17,956 nucleotides of DNA. Origin: Lachnospiraceae bacterium AM93-12TA. Lineage in GTDB: Bacteria; Bacillota; Clostridia; Lachnospirales; Lachnospiraceae. The stretch spans positions 1 to 17,956 of the forward strand of contig JAQERH010000045.1 in the NCBI GenBank assembly GCA_027698105.1, given 5' to 3'. The notes beneath the pieces are model-generated. The model was given only the letters and a program-made list of their open reading frames with translations. It did not search any database and had not been told where the DNA came from. Positions within the stretch are counted from its first letter, which is position 1. Each line of letters opens with the position of its first letter. Below, piece by piece: positions 13,903-17,956 of this stretch. The translations under genes were made by a program, and so were the position numbers.

Positions 13903-14874
13903 CTATCTGCCTTTTCCTTCGTCTGCTGTCTGCTCTGCCTGAACGCCCAGGTTCTCCGCGTCTTCCCGGCTTCGGCAGCTGTCTCTGTCTGCGTCCTGCC
14001 GATTCTGCCCTAACAGTTCACCAGGACAGCAGGCCATAAATGCCTCCACAAACTCCTCTTTGGAAAGAATCCCATCGGGAAGCTTCACTCCCGCCTTTTT
14101 CAGTTCGTAAGCCAGCTCTGTGGCCTGGGGTACATCCAGCCTGTATTCCTTCAGTCTGTCCACCTGGGAAAATATCTCCTTTGGCGTACCATCCATAACA
14201 ATATTTCCATCATCCATCACAATCACCCGGTCGGCGTCAATGACTTCCTCCATATAGTGGGTAATCAGCACAGCCGTAATTCCCTCCTGCCGGTTCAGCT
14301 CCCGCACAGTCCGGATCACCTCTGCCCGGCCGTTTGGATCCAGCATGGCCGTAGGCTCGTCCAGCACAATACACTGGGGCTTCATAGCCATTACCCCGGC
14401 AATAGCTACTCTCTGCTTCTGTCCGCCGGAAAGGCGGTTAGGCGATTTTTTCCGGTAAAGTGCCATGCCCACTGCCTTCAGGCTTTTATCCACTCTGGTC
14501 CAGATTTCCTCTGTGGGAACGCCCAGATTTTCCGGACCGAAGCCCACATCCTCCTCCACAACATTTCCGATAATCTGATTATCAGGATTCTGAAAAACCA
14601 TGCCTGCCGCCTTCCGCACGTCCCAGAGGTTTTCCTCCTCCGATGTATCCATACCTGCCACCCAGACTTCTCCTTCTGTAGGAAGCAGAATTCCATTCAA
14701 ATGCTTGGCAAAGGTGGATTTTCCAGAGCCGTTATGCCCCAGCACCGCCACAAAGCTGCCTTTCTCAATCTCCACGTTCAGGTGGTTTAAGGCTCTCTTT
14801 TTTTCCTCAATTTTATCTTCTTCATCGCGTCTGATATAGTCGAATACCAGTCCCGCTGCCTTAATAATATTCAT
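13903..14874 (-). CDS. ecfA1: ECF transporter ATPase EcfA1
   Basis: 323-residue ABC ATPase. Walker A GHNGSGKS (46-53), Q-loop [13 protein letters not shown] (91-103; NPDNQ is typical of EcfA1), signature LSGGQ (148-152), Walker B CIVLDEP (168-174), H-loop LITHYMEEV. The last 35-40 residues (after [11 protein letters not shown]) are an acidic, polar, low-complexity tail with no family match, making it longer than the usual 275-285 residues. First gene of ecfA1-ecfA2-ecfT-truA, with GGAAGG 7 nt before ATG 14874 and a promoter at 14940-14968. Confidence 0.94.
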   Translation of the reverse strand: MNIIKAAGLVFDYIRRDEEDKIEEKKRALNHLNVEIEKGSFVAVLGHNGSGKSTFAKHLNGILLPTEGEVWVAGMDTSEEENLWDVRKAAGMVFQNPDNQIIGNVVEEDVGFGPENLGVPTEEIWTRVDKSLKAVGMALYRKKSPNRLSGGQKQRVAIAGVMAMKPQCIVLDEPTAMLDPNGRAEVIRTVRELNRQEGITAVLITHYMEEVIDADRVIVMDDGNIVMDGTPKEIFSQVDRLKEYRLDVPQATELAYELKKAGVKLPDGILSKEEFVEAFMACCPGELLGQNRQDADRDSCRSREDAENLGVQAEQTADEGKGR

Positions 14875-14939
14875 CTCGTTTCCTTCCCGCGCCCTGTGCG
14901 CCCGGCTTCTTCATCGTGATGATTCTCATATCTTGTTAA

Positions 14940-14968
14940 ATTTTAGATTACTTTTATCTAAGAGTCAA
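14940..14968 (-). promoter_or_regulatory. Promoter of the ecfA1-ecfA2-ecfT-truA operon
   Basis: Minus strand TTGACT (14968-14963), 17 bp, TAAAAT (14945-14940). The start of transcription would fall near 14933, about 60 nt before ecfA1. With the overlapping genes that follow, this promoter probably also feeds the symporter, kinase and regulator down to the terminator at 6812-6854. Confidence 0.82.
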
Positions 14969-15032
14969 GCGGTTTACGCGTTTCAGCCTAAGCAGCAGGA
15001 AAAACCAGCCCATTTCCCACCTGCTCCAAAAG

Positions 15033-15057
15033 AAAAAGAGGAGACATCATCTCCTCT
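15033..15057 (-). terminator. Intrinsic terminator of the cell-wall protein gene
   Basis: AGAGGAGA (15037-15044) and TCTCCTCT (15050-15057) form a perfect 8-bp stem with a 5-nt loop; the minus-strand transcript continues with TTTTTCTTTT. It lies 61 bp beyond the stop codon at 15118 and upstream of the ecf promoter, so it separates the two units. Confidence 0.85.
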
Positions 15058-15117
15058 CTTTCATCTTATTTCTATCACCGAACCTGATTCCATATCAGCC
15101 GTTTACAGGTTTTCGCT

Positions 15118-16395
15118 CTATTTTCTCCAGATTCCGCTGCCGTCCACGTAGAAGCTGTCTATCGTTGTATTCACTGCCAGCTCACCGCTTCCCGGATAGA
15201 AATAATACCAGTCATGTCCGATCTGTTTCCAGCCCTCATACATCACTCCGCTGTCTCCCAGATAGTATCTCTTTCCATTGGAATCAAGCCACTGATTTCT
15301 GTACATAGCTCCCACTGTTCCATTGGGTCCTGGATTCAGATAATACCAGCCGCTGTTTGTGTGGATCCAGCCCGTCAGCATAACGCCTCTGTTTCCATCA
15401 GAAACAGGGTTTAAATAATACCAGTTATTATTCTTAAACTGCCAGTCTGTCATCATCCAGCCCTCAGAATCAAAGAGGAACCACTGATTATTCACCAGAA
15501 GCCAGTCATTCTTCGGATAGCTTCCATCCGGATAGCGGTACCACCAGCGGTTTCCTTCCTGGATCCAGCCTACCTGGGCAGTATTATGATTTCCTGCTCC
15601 ATTCTGATTGTTATAATCTACCTTTCCAGAACCGTCAGAAACTGATTCCTTTCCAATATAGATCTCATCAGACTCTGTCCAGTCACTGCTGTCAGCATAA
15701 TCTTTCTGGCTGTCATTTTTAGCCACGGAACGCACTTTAAAGCTGTAGGTTCCGGCGCTGGTCATGTAGGGATAAAAATTAATCTTATTTCCCTGATAGC
15801 CTTTTACCTTGTAAACGCTGCTTCCGCCTTTATAGAGTGTTACATCGTAGGCGCTTACATGATCCACAGCATCCCATTTAGCCAGTCCCAGGATCGTATC
15901 GCTCCACTCTGCTTCATCCGGAGCGTCAAAGGTTCCCTCTACCGGATCAGTCTTCACTGTCACCTTCAGTCTCCCGCTTCCTGAACGGCTGGCAGAGACA
16001 AACTCTCCGCCCTTTACTTTTACATTACTGGACTTGTAAGTTCCCTTAAATCCATACTCGTCCTCATCCTTAGCGTCCAGATACACCTTCAGTGTATAGC
16101 TATTCCCGATTTTTACACCGCTGCTTCCTACTGAGCTGGTCCACTGCGGATCCTCCGCAATCTCATATTTCGCTCCATCAGATACCATGACATCTGCATC
16201 GCTGCCCTTCGTTCCATAGGAAAGATCCGGCAGATCATCTCCTGGCTCCAAATCAATATTCAGCTCTATTTCCACCTTGGAAATCGTCTTTGACGCTGCC
16301 CACGCTGTCATCTGTCCCAGGCTTCCGCTCACTGTAAGAACAGCAGACAGTCCTGCCGCCGCCAGCATCTGGATTCTTCTCTTCGCTTTCTTCAT
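15118..16395 (-). CDS. Secreted protein with cell-wall (choline-type) binding repeats
   Basis: 425 residues. A signal peptide: basic MKKAKRRIQ, a hydrophobic core to about residue 28, and a probable cut after A-W-A (31-33). Residues 36-150 form a beta-rich region with many Asp and Ser; 160-250 (WDAVDHVSAYDVTLYKGG ... GTYSFKVRSVAKN) looks like a fibronectin type III fold. From 276 to the end are about seven aromatic repeats of the CW-binding type, for example GWIQEGNRWWYRYPDGSY, NNNWYYLNPVSDG and GWKQIGHDWYYFYPGSG, which attach proteins to the cell wall. No catalytic domain is visible, so this is probably an adhesin or wall scaffold; the ligand is unknown. GGAGGAG precedes ATG 16395 by 6 nt. 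Confidence 0.88.
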   Translation of the reverse strand: MKKAKRRIQMLAAAGLSAVLTVSGSLGQMTAWAASKTISKVEIELNIDLEPGDDLPDLSYGTKGSDADVMVSDGAKYEIAEDPQWTSSVGSSGVKIGNSYTLKVYLDAKDEDEYGFKGTYKSSNVKVKGGEFVSASRSGSGRLKVTVKTDPVEGTFDAPDEAEWSDTILGLAKWDAVDHVSAYDVTLYKGGSSVYKVKGYQGNKINFYPYMTSAGTYSFKVRSVAKNDSQKDYADSSDWTESDEIYIGKESVSDGSGKVDYNNQNGAGNHNTAQVGWIQEGNRWWYRYPDGSYPKNDWLLVNNQWFLFDSEGWMMTDWQFKNNNWYYLNPVSDGNRGVMLTGWIHTNSGWYYLNPGPNGTVGAMYRNQWLDSNGKRYYLGDSGVMYEGWKQIGHDWYYFYPGSGELAVNTTIDSFYVDGSGIWRK

Positions 16396-16487
16396 ACCAT
16401 TCTCCTCCTTTATTGATAAGATAAATGCCCTTCCGGTATTCCCCCGTTTTTGCTTCTATTTTTCGATTCTTCTGATATCTTATCTTT

Positions 16488-16517
16488 ATTATACGTGGGA
16501 AAGAGGATTCCAGTCAA
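16488..16517 (-). promoter_or_regulatory. Promoter of the cell-wall-binding protein gene
   Basis: Minus strand TTGACT (16517-16512), 18 bp, TATAAT (16493-16488), followed by a leader of about 85 nt. It stands back-to-back with the promoter at 16569-16597; the 386-bp spacer between the two start codons (16396-16781) therefore holds two divergent promoters and a short hairpin and no other gene that I can support. Confidence 0.82.
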
Positions 16518-16568
16518 CTTACGATATTCTTTCAAATTCTTAATAATATTTCGGCAGACCTGTTCTCA

Positions 16569-16597
16569 TTGTAGTTCCTTTCCATCTATGTTATACT
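16569..16597 (+). promoter_or_regulatory. Promoter of the Rpn-family gene
   Basis: TTGTAG (16569-16574), 17 bp, TATACT (16592-16597) on the plus strand. Transcription would start near 16604, leaving an unusually long leader of about 178 nt before the start codon. Confidence 0.6.
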
Positions 16598-16628
16598 GAA
16601 CTCACAAAAGCATACATTTCACCACATC

Positions 16629-16648
16629 AGGCCTGGTTCTTCAGGCCT
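16629..16648 (+). repeat. Hairpin in the leader of the Rpn-family gene
   Basis: AGGCCTG (16629-16635) and CAGGCCT (16642-16648) form a perfect 7-bp stem with a 6-nt loop. No U-run follows, so it is not a terminator. It may influence mRNA stability or translation, but its function is unknown. Confidence 0.5.
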
Positions 16649-16781
16649 CATATCTCTGATTCCTTTCTTTCAGAACATCAGAAAATCTATGCTTTTTCCA
16701 CATTTTTATCAAGGCAGGAGATTTTCTGGCTGCTGTTTTTACACACACGCAGAGCTGAAGACTCCTGCAAAAGGAGGTCAA

Positions 16782-17771
16782 ATGAATCAGAAACAAAACA
16801 GCCGAACCACAGGTTCGGCACACTGGCAGCAGTCTCAGGCGCAGCAGTCTCAAACACAACAGGCACAGCCAGTCCAGCGCAGCTACAAGGATACCCTCTT
16901 CCGCATGCTCTTTAATGATAAAGAGGCGCTTCTGTCTCTTTACAATGCAGTAGGACAGACCAATTACAAGGATGCCTCACAGCTGGAGATCGTCACATTA
17001 GAAAACGCCATTTACATGAACATGAAAAACGATCTGGCCTTTCTCATTAACCTAGAGCTGAATCTCTACGAGCACCAGTCCACCTGGAACCCAAACATGC
17101 CCCTCAGAGATCTCTTCTATGTGGCAAAAGAGTACGAGCAGTTAATCCGAAAGGATACTCTCTATTCCTCCCGGCTGGTAAGGCTCCCCGTTCCCAGGTT
17201 TCTTGTTTTCTGCAATGGAAAGATGCCAGAGCAGGCGGAACGGATCTTTTTAAAACTGTCCGATTCCTTTGAAAAGGCGACAGACGATCCGGAGCTGGAA
17301 TTGAAGGTGACAGTGCTCAACATCAACGCTGGCTGTAATGAGACTCTGATGAACGCCTGCAGGCTTCTAAAGGAATATTCCCTCTATGTGGCACGGGTCC
17401 GCACCTATGCTGCACAGATGGATATGAACACAGCAGTCAACCGGGCCGTGGAGGAATGTATCAGCGAAGGAATCCTGGAAGATTTTCTTTTAAAATCACG
17501 GGCGGAGGTAGTTGCTATGAGCATTTTTGAATATGATGAAGAGCGGGAACGGGAACTGATTAAGAAAGCGGAGTTTGAATGCGGAAAGGAAGAGGGCATG
17601 AAAACTGGTATTGAGCTGGGTAAAGCTCAGGGCATGAGGGCTCTCATCGAAACCTGCCGAGATTTGGGTGCTTCCAGAGAGGCTGCTCTTCTCTCGCTCA
17701 AAAAGCAGTTTTCCCTCTCTGAGGAGGAGGCTGAAAGACAGCTGGGTAAATTCTGGTTTGTATCTGAATAG
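16782..17771 (+). CDS. Rpn-family / PD-(D/E)XK nuclease family transposase-like protein
   Basis: 329 residues from ATG 16782, chosen because AAAGGAGG ends 4 nt upstream; the frame stays open further up but without a site. A Gln-rich low-complexity head (about 15-32, QQSQ-type repeats) precedes the conserved entry block SYKDTLFRMLFNDKEALLSLYNAV (34-57). The nuclease-like core includes D84, the ELNLYEHQS strand (92-100) with E97-x-Q99, and NMPLRDLFYVAKEYEQL. The C-terminal part has the family's usual GKEEGMKTGIELGKAQG segment (268-284) and a helical end. Rpn proteins are endonucleases linked to RecA-independent recombination and, more recently, to defence; they are numerous in Lachnospiraceae. 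Only gene facing right in the window and apparently a single-gene unit. No good terminator is seen after it. Confidence 0.85.
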   Translation: MNQKQNSRTTGSAHWQQSQAQQSQTQQAQPVQRSYKDTLFRMLFNDKEALLSLYNAVGQTNYKDASQLEIVTLENAIYMNMKNDLAFLINLELNLYEHQSTWNPNMPLRDLFYVAKEYEQLIRKDTLYSSRLVRLPVPRFLVFCNGKMPEQAERIFLKLSDSFEKATDDPELELKVTVLNINAGCNETLMNACRLLKEYSLYVARVRTYAAQMDMNTAVNRAVEECISEGILEDFLLKSRAEVVAMSIFEYDEERERELIKKAEFECGKEEGMKTGIELGKAQGMRALIETCRDLGASREAALLSLKKQFSLSEEEAERQLGKFWFVSE

Positions 17772-17903
17772 TTTTGTTGGAATCATTTTAGAAAATTGAA
17801 AAATGTCAAAGGGAGTATCCCAAAGTGGACCTGTTGACAAACTCATTTTTTCAGTGTTTATTTCCTCATATTTTTTGAAATGCTATAAAAAGGCTGGTAA
17901 ATT

Positions 17904-17956
17904 GAGACCGTTTCAAGTTTTGTGTAAACTCAAAAAACTGATATAAGATATGTCAT
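17904..17956. mobile_element. Possible terminus of an IS256-type insertion sequence running off the right edge
   Basis: GAGACCGTTTCAAG and TTTTGTGTAAACTC (17904-17931) have the general look of IS256/mutator family ends, which often carry a G-rich tip followed by TTGTGTAAA. No transposase is visible because the window stops 25 bp later. The rest of 17772-17903 is AT-rich spacer without a recognisable gene. The family resemblance is from memory. Confidence 0.25.

Noticed and set aside
16641..16859. 72-codon minus-strand open frame in the divergent spacer
   Set aside because: It overlaps the start and ribosome binding site of the Rpn-family gene on the opposite strand, is cysteine- and leucine-rich without family similarity, and has no promoter of its own.

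Overview
The window looks like a chromosomal segment from a Gram-positive, low-to-mid GC member of the Clostridia, most likely Lachnospiraceae. The evidence is the ribosomal/ECF gene order ecfA1-ecfA2-ecfT-truA ... rplM-rpsI, AGGAGG-type ribosome binding sites, a secreted protein with clostridial cell-wall-binding repeats, and an Rpn/PD-(D/E)XK family gene of the type abundant in gut Lachnospiraceae. Species cannot be named from the sequence alone. Nearly all genes lie on the minus strand; only the Rpn-family gene at the right end, and possibly a gene tail at the left edge, are on the plus strand.

Layout. (1) 1-1578: an AT-rich accessory patch abutting the 3' end of rpsI. The last codons of rpsI (1562-1578) are repeated at 209-225 with 16 of 17 bases identical, each copy has its own intrinsic terminator about 27-30 bp beyond it, and a second pair of short direct repeats lies inside (258-284 and 1416-1453). 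This is what an integration event into the rpsI 3' end would leave. The roughly 1.35 kb between the repeats holds one gene, an Abi_2/AbiF-type HEPN protein broken by a one-base frameshift in an A5 run, followed by a strong structured RNA element. No integrase is present. (2) 1563-2550: rpsI and rplM with a perfect-consensus promoter and a probable L13 autoregulatory leader. (3) 2607-6766: a four-gene 5-oxoproline operon (pxpA, an NRAMP-like transporter lacking the metal-binding motifs, pxpB, pxpC) with its own promoter. (4) 6812-11019: three dyad-symmetric operator-like sites that double as a terminator, then a response regulator with a GAFVGA instead of GAFTGA loop, a membrane histidine kinase and an SSS-family symporter, all overlapping. 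(5) 11016-14968: truA (with an unexplained C-terminal domain), ecfT, ecfA2 and ecfA1 with a good promoter. (6) 15033-16517: a secreted cell-wall-binding protein. (7) 16569-17771: an Rpn-family gene on the plus strand, and an AT-rich right edge that may be the end of an insertion sequence.

How it fits together. In many Firmicutes truA is followed directly by rplM-rpsI; here an 8.5 kb block (symporter, two-component system, pxp operon) sits in that junction. The symporter, kinase and regulator are translationally coupled to truA, and the operator sites lie about 50-100 bp upstream of the pxp promoter. A simple reading is that the kinase/regulator pair senses an extracellular acid or amino-acid-like compound (possibly 5-oxoproline or glutamate related) and controls pxpA-transporter-pxpBC. 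That assignment is inference. The best leads for something new are the rpsI-anchored AbiF island with its adjacent RNA, the GAFVGA regulator paired with the triple operator, and the TruA extension.
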